From: Massilia polaris
Lineage (GTDB): Bacteria > Pseudomonadota > Gammaproteobacteria > Burkholderiales > Burkholderiaceae_D
DNA length: 64,000 bases
Direction of reading: 5' to 3'
Assembly (NCBI RefSeq): GCF_012927275.1
Contig: NZ_JABBGG010000010.1
Location: 104,157-168,156 of the forward strand
The position numbers and the translations under genes are program-made. The number at the start of each line of letters is the position of its first letter. Position 1 is the first letter of the stretch. This document shows positions 56,286-64,000 of the stretch, in pieces. The notes beneath the pieces are model-generated. The model worked only from the letters and a program-made list of their open reading frames with translations, had not been told where the DNA came from and searched no databases.

Positions 56286-56705
56286 TTGTCGCCATCGCCG
56301 GTATCGCAGGGCAAGCTCTCAGGACGCTCGTGGCTGCCAACCTGGCGGTATTACGCGCCCGCAAAGGCCGCAAGATCTGCATGGTAGATATTGATCCCCG
56401 CCACAGCGCATATGCCTGGAGTTGCAAGCGCGGCGTAGCCGGGCAGGGACCATTCGTCCCGGCCCGAACGCTGACAGGCCGCTCGCTGGCGGGCGAAATC
56501 GAAGCGCTGACCGCCGGCCGAGGACATGGCAGCCGTGCGGCTGTATGCCGCGCATGTAATGTCGGCGACCTTGGCCGCGACGGTCCTGCATGCACCCCAT
56601 GCACTCGAGTACGGCCAGGGACGCTGCGTGTGCGACGCCGAAACGTGCGATCCCGAGATGGCAGCGGAGCTAAACTCCCTGTATCGCGAAGTCTACATGG
56701 ACTAA
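56282..56705 (+). pseudogene. ParA-like ATPase, frameshifted and lacking its P-loop
   Basis: The N-terminus MIVAIAGIAGQALRTLVAAN with LAVLRARKGRKICMVDIDPR is ParA/MinD-like, including the AxxLAxxxGKxVLLxDxDPQ pattern. The expected KGGxGKT P-loop is replaced by IAGQALRT. Homology in this frame fades by 56520; a second frame then carries the C-terminus MAAVRLYAAHVMSATLAATV ... ELNSLYREVYMD and stops at 56705. The loss of both the frame and the nucleotide loop suggests decay. A role in plasmid or protein positioning cannot be inferred. Confidence 0.6.
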
Positions 56706-56726
56706 GCGGTAGCCCTCCCGTTATTG

Positions 56727-57398
<672 letters not shown>

Positions 57399-57565
57399 GA
57401 CGTGGTCTTGCAATGGATTAAAGATGCGCCATTTTACGCTGTTCGCCAACGGCCATTGCGCCACGCCCGTATTTAACGGCGCGATGTATCATGGACGGAA
57501 CACCCGCGCTGCGGGCACCTTTAGTTCACAAGAGCAACACAAATAGCAATACGCGAGAGGTATCG

Positions 57566-57940
57566 ATGGCCGTTTATGACTTCGCTGTGACCGTTAGCAC
57601 CCAGTACCTGGCGGAACAGTCCGACCCAGGCAACAGCAGTTACGTCTTCACCTACACCATTGCAATCAAGAATACCGGCAGCGTGCCGGCCCAGCTGATT
57701 TCACGGCACTGGGTTATCACCGACGGCAACAACCATGTGCAGGAAGTGCGCGGGCTTGGCGTCGTCGGGCACCAGCCGCTGCTCAAGCCGGGCGAACAGT
57801 TCGAATACACCAGCGGCACGCCGCTGCCGACGCCGCAGGGCTCGATGTTTGGCGAATATTTCTGCGTCGCGGAGGACGGCCATCGGTTCGAGGTCAAGAT
57901 TCCCGAATTCGTGCTGTCGCTGCCGCGCACCTTGCACTGA
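57566..57940 (+). CDS. apaG: ApaG protein (Co2+/Mg2+ efflux-associated, fibronectin-like fold)
   Basis: A 124-residue protein, the usual length. ATG at 57566 behind GAGAGG gives MAVYDFAVTVSTQYLAEQSD. Core features: YVFTYTIAIKNTGSVPAQLI, SRHWVITDGNNHVQEVRGLG, VVGHQPLLKPGEQFEYTSGT and PTPQGSMFGEYFCVAEDG. ApaG is linked to cobalt and magnesium tolerance and was recently associated with RNA cap metabolism by its E. coli operon with apaH. Its stop abuts the stop of a small convergent gene. Confidence 0.95.
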   Translation: MAVYDFAVTVSTQYLAEQSDPGNSSYVFTYTIAIKNTGSVPAQLISRHWVITDGNNHVQEVRGLGVVGHQPLLKPGEQFEYTSGTPLPTPQGSMFGEYFCVAEDGHRFEVKIPEFVLSLPRTLH

Positions 57941-58099
57941 TCAGCGGTCCTGCTCGCCGGGCGCTTTGTCGTCGGCGGGCACGGGCGGGTTGTCGGCCGC
58001 CTGGTCGTCATTGTGTTTCGGTCCCGAGTACATCGTCCACCACACAATAAACAGCAGCAAGAACAGCGCGATACCCGCTTCAATCATCAGCAACCACAT
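57941..58099 (-). CDS. Small membrane protein, 52 residues
   Basis: ATG at 58099 with AAGGA six bases upstream. One membrane helix (MIEAGIALFLLLFIVWWTMY) and a polar tail rich in Asp and Pro. A conserved small gene in this place is plausible but I know no name. Its start lies only ten bases from the mltA start on the other strand. Confidence 0.65.
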   Translation of the reverse strand: MWLLMIEAGIALFLLLFIVWWTMYSGPKHNDDQAADNPPVPADDKAPGEQDR

Positions 58100-58109
58100 A
58101 TCATTCCTT

Positions 58110-59324
58110 ATGTTATCTACACGCCGCAGTTTACTCGTTTCGCTGGGAGCCGTCGCATTGACGTTGACGGCCTGCACCACAACACCGCCGCCACCGCCCA
58201 TCATTATGCCGCCGCCGGTGAAGGTTGTACCGCCGCCGATGCCGGTGCCGGCTCCGCCGCCACCGAAGCCCGAGCCTGCGCCGTTGATGACGCCGTCGAC
58301 ATTCAGCGCCTTGCCTGGCTGGGACCGCGACGAGCTGCGCGAAGCGTGGCCGTCGTTCATGAACTCATGCATCGTGCTGGTGCGCCGGGCCGACTGGAGC
58401 CAGGCATGCACTGCCGCGCGGGTCATCGACGCCAATGACGGCGCCGCCATCCGCGCCTTCTTCGAGAGCTATTTCGTGCCGAACCTGATCCGCGCGGAAG
58501 ACGGAGCCGACACCGGCCTGGTCACCGGCTACTACGAGCCATTGCTGCGAGGCGCGCGCAAACGCGGCGGCGAATTCCAGACGCCGCTATTTAAAGTGCC
58601 GGATGATTTGCTGACCGTCGACCTGGCAGGCGTGTATCCAAGCCTGAAGGGCATGCGCCTGCGCGGCCGGCTGGTCGGCAAGAAAGTCATCCCGTACGGC
58701 ACGCGCGCCGAGATCGAACGGGCCGACGCCAATGGCAAGGAATTGCTGTGGGTCGATAACGCGGTCGATGCGTTCTTCCTCGAAGTGCAGGGATCCGGCC
58801 GCGTGGCACTGGCCGACACGGGCGAAACCGTGCGCGTCGCCTTCGCCGACCAGAACGGCCATCCGTACAAGGCAATCGGGCGTTGGCTGGTGGAGCAGGG
58901 CGAACTGACCGCCGAGCAGGCGACGATGCAGGGCATCAAGGGCTGGATCGAGGCCAACCCGGGCCGCCGCCAGGAGCTGTTCAATGCCAATCCGAGCTAT
59001 ATCTTCTTCAAGGAAGAGCGCCTGCCTGATCCGCGCGTGGGACCGAAGGGGGCGCTGGGCGTGCCGCTGACGCCAGCCCGGTCGGTGGCGATCGATCCGA
59101 CCTTCATTCCGCTGGGCGCACCGATCTTCCTGGCCACCACCGAGGCTGCGAGCGAAGTGCCGATGCAGCGACTGATGATGGCGCAGGATACCGGCGGCGC
59201 GATTCGCGGCGCGGTGCGCGCGGACTTCTTCTACGGTTTTGGCAGCGAGGCGGGGGACAAGGCGGGCCGCATGAAGCAGCGCGGGCAGGTCTGGGTGCTG
59301 ATGCCGAAGCGTGCCGGGCAATAG
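58110..59324 (+). CDS. mltA: Membrane-bound lytic murein transglycosylase A
   Basis: A 404-residue outer-membrane lipoprotein that cleaves peptidoglycan with formation of anhydromuramic acid. The lipobox is LTLTAC in the N-terminal 22 residues, then a Pro-rich tether. MltA-domain motifs are GLVTGYYEPLLRGARKRGGE, FFLEVQGSGRVALADTGETV, NPSYIFFKEE, GALGVPLTPARSVAIDPTFI, PLGAPIFLAT and the 3D domain MMAQDTGGAIRGAVRADFF with its two catalytic aspartates. The start at 58110 is fixed by the lipoprotein signal, though no ribosome site precedes it. Confidence 0.95.
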   Translation: MLSTRRSLLVSLGAVALTLTACTTTPPPPPIIMPPPVKVVPPPMPVPAPPPPKPEPAPLMTPSTFSALPGWDRDELREAWPSFMNSCIVLVRRADWSQACTAARVIDANDGAAIRAFFESYFVPNLIRAEDGADTGLVTGYYEPLLRGARKRGGEFQTPLFKVPDDLLTVDLAGVYPSLKGMRLRGRLVGKKVIPYGTRAEIERADANGKELLWVDNAVDAFFLEVQGSGRVALADTGETVRVAFADQNGHPYKAIGRWLVEQGELTAEQATMQGIKGWIEANPGRRQELFNANPSYIFFKEERLPDPRVGPKGALGVPLTPARSVAIDPTFIPLGAPIFLATTEAASEVPMQRLMMAQDTGGAIRGAVRADFFYGFGSEAGDKAGRMKQRGQVWVLMPKRAGQ

Positions 59325-59386
59325 GCAGGCAGGGTAACTGACGCTACAATCGCGAATTCCGTATCAATTTAATAAAGGGGTGTCCC

Positions 59387-60163
59387 ATGCAGTATTCTGA
59401 TTTGCTGATCGAAACCCATGGCAAGGTTGCTGTCATTCGCCTGAACCGTCCAAAAGCGATGAACGCGTTGAACGACAACATGATGAATGAGCTGGGCGAT
59501 GCGCTCTACAAGTTTGACGCGGACAGCAACATCAATTGCATCGTCCTGACCGGCAGCGAGAAAGCGTTCGCGGCGGGCGCCGATATCGCGGCCATGGCCA
59601 ACTACAATTACCAGGACACCCACGGCGGCAACTACATCGGCCGCAACTGGGAACACATCCTGAATATCCGTAAGCCAGTGATCGGCGCCTGCGCCGGTTA
59701 TGTACTGGGTGGCGGCTGCGAGCTGGCCATGATGTGCGATTTCCTTATCGCAGCTGAAAACGCCAAGTTCGGACAGCCGGAGATCAAGGTCGGCGTCACC
59801 CCTGGCGCCGGCGGCACCCAGCGTTTGCCGCGCACCATCGGCAAGTCGAAAGCGATGGACATGCTGCTGACCACCCGCATGATCGACGCGGCCGAAGCGG
59901 AACGCACCGGCCTGGTGTCGCGCGTTGTGCCTACCGAAAAACTGATCGAAGAGGCGATTGCCATTGCGACCCAGATCGCCGCCATGCCGGTGTCTGTCGC
60001 CATGCAGATCAAAGATGCGGTCAACCGCGCGTTCGAGACCACGCTGACCGAAGGCGTTCGCTACGAGCGCCGCTACTTCCACGCTGGTTTCGGCACCCCT
60101 GCGCAAAAAGAAGGCATGAGCGCGTTCCTCGAAAAGCGCGCGCCGAAGTTCGACGGCCTGTAA
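59387..60163 (+). CDS. Enoyl-CoA hydratase
   Basis: A 258-residue cytoplasmic crotonase of fatty-acid or amino-acid beta-oxidation. Oxyanion holes: AFAAGADIAAMANYN and CAGYVLGGGCELAMMCDFLI; catalytic glutamates in the GCELAMM and GQPEIKVGVTPGAGGTQRLP segments. It shows all active-site features, in contrast to the exported relative at 34894-35853. A TACAAT -10 element lies about 40 bases upstream. Confidence 0.95.
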   Translation: MQYSDLLIETHGKVAVIRLNRPKAMNALNDNMMNELGDALYKFDADSNINCIVLTGSEKAFAAGADIAAMANYNYQDTHGGNYIGRNWEHILNIRKPVIGACAGYVLGGGCELAMMCDFLIAAENAKFGQPEIKVGVTPGAGGTQRLPRTIGKSKAMDMLLTTRMIDAAEAERTGLVSRVVPTEKLIEEAIAIATQIAAMPVSVAMQIKDAVNRAFETTLTEGVRYERRYFHAGFGTPAQKEGMSAFLEKRAPKFDGL

Positions 60164-60188
60164 GAAGACCGGCCAACAGGAGCGTCCG

Positions 60189-60911
60189 GTGGGTTACAAG
60201 ATGATCGATTGGCAGGACGCGCACCTGCAAGCTTTTCTTTCCGCACGAAACGAGACCGAGTTTTTTGCCAGCCTGGCCAAGGCGGTAAAGGAACTCGGTT
60301 TCGACTACTGCGCCTATGGCATGCGCAAGCCGCTGCCTTTATCCAATCCCAAGACGTTCATGCTCAATAACTACGCACCCGCGTGGCAGGAGCGTTACGT
60401 CGCCGAAGATTACCTGTCCATCGACCCGACCGTCGCCCACGGGATGAGGTCGGTATTGCCGCTGGTGTGGTCCGACAGCGTGTTCCAGGATTGCCGTCAC
60501 TTCTGGGAAGATGCGAATTCGCACGGCGTGCGCGTCGGCTGGGCGCAGTCCTCGTTCGATGCGAGGGGCGTCGCCGGACTGCTGTCGTTGGCGCGATCCG
60601 AAGAGCCCTTGTCCGAAGCCGAACTGCGCCACAACGCGCCGCGGATGGCGTGGCTGGTTCAACTCGCCCATGAACGCATGACGTCGCTGTTGTCGGCCAA
60701 GGGCGGCAGCGACGAACCAGTCGTGCTGACAGCGCGCGAAATCGACGTCTTGCGCTGGACCGCCGACGGCAAGACGTCGAGCGAAGTGGGCGAGATCATG
60801 AATATCTCGGAGCGCACGGTCAATTTTCACGTCAACAACACCATCGCAAAACTGGGCACGACGAACAAAACCGCCGCCGTCATCAAGGCGGCGATGCTCC
60901 GCCTGCTCTGA
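60189..60911 (+). CDS. LuxR-family acyl-homoserine-lactone receptor
   Basis: A 240-residue regulator. GTG at 60189 has AGGAG upstream; an ATG at 60201 is the alternative. The autoinducer-binding domain keeps the invariant residues at TraR spacing: Trp66, Tyr70, Asp79, Pro80 and Trp94 (YAPAWQERYVAEDYLSIDPT). The HTH is LTAREIDVLRWTADGKTSSE with ISERTVNFHVNNTIAKLG. No luxI lies next to it in the window. The following lux-box-like palindrome and ABC genes are its probable targets. Confidence 0.9.
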   Translation: MGYKMIDWQDAHLQAFLSARNETEFFASLAKAVKELGFDYCAYGMRKPLPLSNPKTFMLNNYAPAWQERYVAEDYLSIDPTVAHGMRSVLPLVWSDSVFQDCRHFWEDANSHGVRVGWAQSSFDARGVAGLLSLARSEEPLSEAELRHNAPRMAWLVQLAHERMTSLLSAKGGSDEPVVLTAREIDVLRWTADGKTSSEVGEIMNISERTVNFHVNNTIAKLGTTNKTAAVIKAAMLRLL

Positions 60912-60925
60912 TCAATGATGGCAAA

Positions 60926-60943
60926 CTGTCAGTATTGACAGTA
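60926..60943 (+). promoter_or_regulatory. lux-box-like operator upstream of the ABC operon
   Basis: ACTGTCA-GTAT-TGACAGT, a perfect 18-base palindrome, 14 bases after the luxR stop. A possible -10 TCTAAT lies at 60966-60971, which would centre the box near -43, the class II activator position. TTGACA within the box overlaps where the -35 would be expected. Confidence 0.75.
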
Positions 60944-61029
60944 CCGCCGCAGCGCTGCCTGCCGTCTAATACCGTCTGAACCTGCATTCGCGATTTCGCC
61001 CCGTGCAGTAATGACTTCAGGAGATGATG

Positions 61030-61962
61030 ATGGCACCACTGGACCAAACCTATCTAGCGCCGCCGGTACCGCGGCAGGCCCAGGGCGAGCTGCTGCGGCT
61101 CGACGGTGTCAGCTTTAAGTATCCTGGCGGGCACGCCGCCGTGGATGGGGTGAGCCTGTCGCTTGGCCCCGGCATCCTCGGCCTGCTCGGTCCAAACGGC
61201 GCCGGCAAGTCGACCATGATGCGCATGCTGGCCACGCTGACCCGGCCGACGGAAGGCCGCATCATCTGGAAGGGCGTCGATATCTCGCGCGATCCGGATG
61301 CGCTGCGCGTGTCGCTCGGCTACCTGCCGCAGGACTTCGGCGTCTATCCGGCGCTCAGCGCGCGCGAATTCCTGCGCTATCTCGCCGCGGTCAAGGGACT
61401 GCCTCAGAAGCTGGCGCGGCGCCGCGTCGACGAATGCATCGAACAGGTTGGGCTGAGCGCGGATGCTGACCGCCGCCTTGGCGATTTCTCGGGAGGCATG
61501 CGTCAGCGCGTCGGGATCGCCCAGGCCTTGCTCAACGATCCGCAACTGCTGATCGCCGACGAGCCGACCGTGGGCCTCGATCCTGGCGAGCGCCTGCGTT
61601 TCCGGCACCTGCTGACGGAACTGGCGGGCCAGCGGCTGGTCATACTGTGTACGCACATCGTGTCGGACGTGGAGGCGAGCGCGACGGCACTGGCAGTCAT
61701 GCGCAAGGGCGCACTCGTTTTCTCGGGAAGTCCGGAGGCGTTGCTAGGCCGTGCGGACGGCAAGGTGTGGGACTGGACCGTGGAGCCGGAGCGGCTCGAT
61801 GAAATCCGCGCCACCCATCATGTCAGCAACAGCTTGCGCCGTGCCGACGGGGTCCGCGTGCGCCTGATGTCCCCGACTTCGCCGGGGCCCGGCGCAGAGG
61901 CGGTACAGCCGTCGCTCGAGGATGCCTATGTGTCCTTGCTGGCCGACAGCGAGGAGCGCTGA
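61030..61962 (+). CDS. ABC transporter ATP-binding protein
   Basis: About 310 residues. Three successive ATGs occur; 61030 has the best spacing to AGGAG. Walker A is LGLLGPNGAGKSTMMRML, the signature LGDFSGGMRQRVGIAQAL, Walker B PQLLIADEPTVGLDP and the H-loop LCTHIVSDVEAS. A C-terminal extension of 70 residues resembles the CcmA/NatA type. It is followed after one base by its permease gene. It is an exporter by type. Confidence 0.94.
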   Translation: MAPLDQTYLAPPVPRQAQGELLRLDGVSFKYPGGHAAVDGVSLSLGPGILGLLGPNGAGKSTMMRMLATLTRPTEGRIIWKGVDISRDPDALRVSLGYLPQDFGVYPALSAREFLRYLAAVKGLPQKLARRRVDECIEQVGLSADADRRLGDFSGGMRQRVGIAQALLNDPQLLIADEPTVGLDPGERLRFRHLLTELAGQRLVILCTHIVSDVEASATALAVMRKGALVFSGSPEALLGRADGKVWDWTVEPERLDEIRATHHVSNSLRRADGVRVRLMSPTSPGPGAEAVQPSLEDAYVSLLADSEER

Positions 61963-61963
61963 T

Positions 61964-63520
61964 ATGGAAAGCGTGCGCCGTTTCGGCGCGATTGTCGGCG
62001 CCGACCTGCGGGAGCGGATGCGTTCAACCAAGTTCTGGGTAATCCAGGCGCTGCTGTGCATGGCCAGCTGGTGGAGTTTTCCAACCATGGAGCAGAACTA
62101 CGTGGTGCTGGGGATTAATGGCCACCTGCGCGGAGAGTATTCAAGCGCATGGATCGGCATGGTGGTAGCGATGCTGGCGGTCTGGCTCTCGCTGGTGGGT
62201 TTCTATCTTGTGCGCGGGACCGTGGTGCGCGACTTCGAGACCCGCGTGTGGCAGCTGCTCGTGGCGACGCCGCTGACAAGGTCCGCCTACCTGCTGGCCA
62301 AATGGTGCAGCAACATGGCGGTCCTGTCGCTGGTGCTGGCCGGCGCGCTCGCCGTGGGCGTGGCGGCGCAGATGGTGCGCGGCGAGAATCTCCAGCTCGA
62401 CCTGGTGGAATTGGTCAAGCCGGCGCTGTTCCTCGCGATTCCATCGCTTGCCCTCACGTCATTGCTGGCGCTGGTATTCGACCTCATTCCCTGGCTGCGC
62501 CGCACTGCCGGCAACGTGCTTTTCTTTATCCTGTGGATCGCTTCGCTTGCCGCCACGGTTCCCGGGATGAACTCCGCTGCGGCGCGCGAAGGCGGCGGCC
62601 CGTGGCTTGGCGATCCGCGCGGGATGATGGTGTTCCAGTATTCGCTGGTCCGCCAGGTGGCGCCACAGCTGAAGGATGAGGCACTGCGAACCGGGTTCTG
62701 CATGGTCTGCGGCGTGAAGAATCACCGGCGCGACCGGTTTGCGTGGCCCGAATGGCAGCAAGATGCCCCGATGGTGGCGGGCCGCCTGTTTTGGCTGCTG
62801 CTGGCGACAGGAGGCGTCCTGCTGTGCGCACCGTGGCTCGACCGGGCGGCCGCAAGCTGTGAAAAGCCGCGCGCGGCGTCCGCCAGCGGTAGCGGGCGTA
62901 GCATGCGCTTGCTGGACTTGCTGATGTCACCGCTTCAATCGACGCAGCTGGGCACGCTGGTCGCTGCCGAATTGCAGCTGACCTTGCGTCAGCGGCCGGG
63001 CTGGTGGTGGCTGGCGCTACTGTTTACGGCGGGCGCGGGGATGCTTGCGCCAATTCCTGCTGCGGCGCTCGCCGTCGTCGGGAGCTGGGCGCTGTTGCTC
63101 GACAGATATGGTCAGGCTGCACTCCATGAGCGTACGACGCGCACCGGCCCGCTTATTTTCAGCGCCACCGGTGCGGGAAAGCGTGTCCTGCTGGCCCGTT
63201 GGACCGTGCTGTTCGCGCTTGGTGCCCTGGTAAATCTGCCTGCGCTGATGCGCTTTGGCGCGACGCAACCAATGACCGCCCTGGCGATCCTTATTGTGGC
63301 GGCGTCGCTACCTGCGTGGTCATTGGCGATCGGGGCATTGACGGGGAATCCACGGACTTTTGAATTGCTGGCCTGCGTGTTCGGCTACCTCGCCCTGAAT
63401 GAAGTTGCGGTACTGAATGTGAGTATCGACCCCGGTTGGACTTCACTGGTCCATATGGTGATGTTGCCGGTCGCGATTTTTGTCGCATCGAAGAGTTGGG
63501 TGCGGTTGAGCCAGCGATAA
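61964..63520 (+). CDS. ABC transporter permease, 518 residues
   Basis: ATG at 61964 with GAGGAG upstream, one base after the ATPase stop. The N-terminal half has the ABC-2-type layout: FGAIVGADLRERMRSTKFWV, then about six membrane helices (IGMVVAMLAVWLSLVGFYLV, VLSLVLAGALAVGVAAQMV, LFLAIPSLALTSLLALVFDL). A charged loop with a pair of cysteines (FCMVCGVK) follows, and the second half repeats a set of six helices (WWWLALLFTAGAGMLAPIPA). It may therefore be a fused double permease. The substrate is unknown. Confidence 0.87.
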   Translation: MESVRRFGAIVGADLRERMRSTKFWVIQALLCMASWWSFPTMEQNYVVLGINGHLRGEYSSAWIGMVVAMLAVWLSLVGFYLVRGTVVRDFETRVWQLLVATPLTRSAYLLAKWCSNMAVLSLVLAGALAVGVAAQMVRGENLQLDLVELVKPALFLAIPSLALTSLLALVFDLIPWLRRTAGNVLFFILWIASLAATVPGMNSAAAREGGGPWLGDPRGMMVFQYSLVRQVAPQLKDEALRTGFCMVCGVKNHRRDRFAWPEWQQDAPMVAGRLFWLLLATGGVLLCAPWLDRAAASCEKPRAASASGSGRSMRLLDLLMSPLQSTQLGTLVAAELQLTLRQRPGWWWLALLFTAGAGMLAPIPAAALAVVGSWALLLDRYGQAALHERTTRTGPLIFSATGAGKRVLLARWTVLFALGALVNLPALMRFGATQPMTALAILIVAASLPAWSLAIGALTGNPRTFELLACVFGYLALNEVAVLNVSIDPGWTSLVHMVMLPVAIFVASKSWVRLSQR

Positions 63521-63541
63521 ATCATCACCAATTAAAAATAC

Positions 63542-63571
63542 TTGCGCGACCCCGCCAACGTTTGCTATAGT
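63542..63571 (+). promoter_or_regulatory. rrn promoter P1
   Basis: -35 TTGCGC (63542-63547), 18-base spacer, -10 TATAGT (63566-63571), followed by a GC-rich discriminator TCGCCTCCC. An A/T-rich upstream element precedes it, as in ribosomal promoters. Confidence 0.75.
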
Positions 63572-63659
63572 TCGCCTCCCGCTGATTTTGTTGTACGAAA
63601 TCAAGTAGTTGCGAAAGATTCATCGGGCGTCTTCTGAAGAGACGGCAGGAAAAAAGAAG

Positions 63660-63688
63660 TTGACGAGCATCGCGAAACACTGCATAAT
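63660..63688 (+). promoter_or_regulatory. rrn promoter P2
   Basis: -35 TTGACG (63660-63665), 17-base spacer, -10 CATAAT (63683-63688). It lies about 117 bases after P1. Confidence 0.7.
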
Positions 63689-63752
63689 CTCGCTTCTCTG
63701 TTGCTGACAAACACAACGCTTTGTCGATAAGCAGCAAGCAGTACCGAATAAA

Positions 63753-63764
63753 GTTCTTTAAAAA
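63753..63764 (+). promoter_or_regulatory. boxA-like antitermination site in the rrn leader
   Basis: GTTCTTTAAAAA resembles boxA (TGCTCTTTAACA) and lies about 190 bases before the 16S 5' end. The rest of the leader is probably the RNase III stem. Confidence 0.6.
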
Positions 63765-63943
63765 TTAACAGTCGATAAGTGTGGGCGTTTGATGAAGGTG
63801 CCAGTGACTTCGGTTACTGATTACTTAAATTATCAAATGTTCACAAAAAAGAAATACGTTGCTCAGCAATGAGTAACGGTCAGTATTTTGAGTGAGCGAC
63901 CTCGCAGCAATGCGAGTGGCAGAAATGCCAACAAACAGAGATT

Positions 63944-64000
63944 AAACTGAAGAGTTTGATCCTGGCTCAGATTGAACGCTGGCGGCATGCTTTACACATG
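63944..64000 (+). rRNA. rrs: 16S ribosomal RNA, 5' end
   Basis: AAACTGAAGAGTTTGATCCT followed by the canonical GGCTCAGATTGAACGCTGGC region. This is the mature 5' end of a betaproteobacterial 16S gene, of which 57 bases lie within the window. The GGCGGCATGCTTTACACATG that follows is typical of Burkholderiales. Confidence 0.97.

Noticed and set aside
63525..63737. Minus-strand frame of 70 residues before 16S
   Set aside because: It lies across the rrn promoters and leader and has no ribosome site.

Overview
The window looks like chromosomal DNA of a high-GC betaproteobacterium of the Oxalobacteraceae (Massilia/Telluria/Janthinobacterium type). This rests on family-level recognition of the proteins, the trpEGDC plus gph plus rpe/apaG/mltA neighbourhood typical of Burkholderiales, and the 5' end of a 16S rRNA gene with its promoters and leader at the right edge. 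No database search was possible, so the genus is an inference.

Layout. 1-8 kb: a secreted TPR protein (cut by the window edge), an exported amidohydrolase, a broken methyltransferase, a Kef-type antiporter, glutathione-dependent formaldehyde dehydrogenase and an LLM flavoprotein. 8.3-13 kb: an inverted block of about 3.85 kb (8751-12599) whose two ends cut one chemoreceptor gene and one DUF817 gene; the halves of each gene lie about 3.8 kb apart on opposite strands, and two intact genes (DUF2058 and CAP) lie inside. 13-19 kb: M28 peptidase, CAT-family acetyltransferase, a divergent lower-GC pair (DUF4268 nuclease-like and NYN-domain protein), DUF2905, a truncated dehydrogenase and a glutathione S-transferase. 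19-25 kb: one giant RTX-type surface or secreted protein. 25.6-27.2 kb: a peroxide-defence locus (ohrR plus two ohr copies) with palindromic operator candidates. 27.6-31 kb: small exported proteins, two of them behind a duplicated promoter region, and a DUF3494 ice-binding protein.

31.3-40.6 kb is best read as a decayed genomic island in the 3' end of tRNA-Phe. An intact tRNA-Phe lies at 40539-40614, a 112-bp near-identical repeat of its 3' half plus downstream terminator lies at 31295-31406, and a third tRNA 3' fragment lies at 36231-36275. No integrase remains. The island carries a LysR regulator, a third Ohr, an exported crotonase-like protein, HigBA, a transposase remnant, a chimeric regulator/alkene-reductase pseudogene, a secreted VOC protein and an iron alcohol dehydrogenase.

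40.7-48 kb: a UbiH-type hydroxylase, DsbC, an isoquinoline-1-oxidoreductase-type molybdoenzyme operon with a MobA-like maturation protein, and an M61 peptidase. 48-57.5 kb: trpC, trpD, trpG and trpE behind a recognisable trpL leader peptide and attenuator, then gph. A block of decayed genes (RimK-like ATP-grasp fused to a CorA remnant, GNAT-C39 peptidase, ParA-like) separates gph from rpe. 57.5-64 kb: apaG, a small membrane protein, mltA, an enoyl-CoA hydratase, a LuxR-type receptor followed by a perfect lux-box-like palindrome and an ABC transporter, then the rrn promoter region and the start of 16S rRNA.

Two themes stand out. Rearrangement junctions are dense (inversion, in-frame chimeras, internal deletions), and several local regulatory devices can be read directly (trp attenuator, lux box, OhrR operators, duplicated activator-type promoter). 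No clearly new defence or biosynthetic system was found. The NYN/DUF4268 pair and the lux-box-controlled ABC cassette are the best candidates for functional follow-up.
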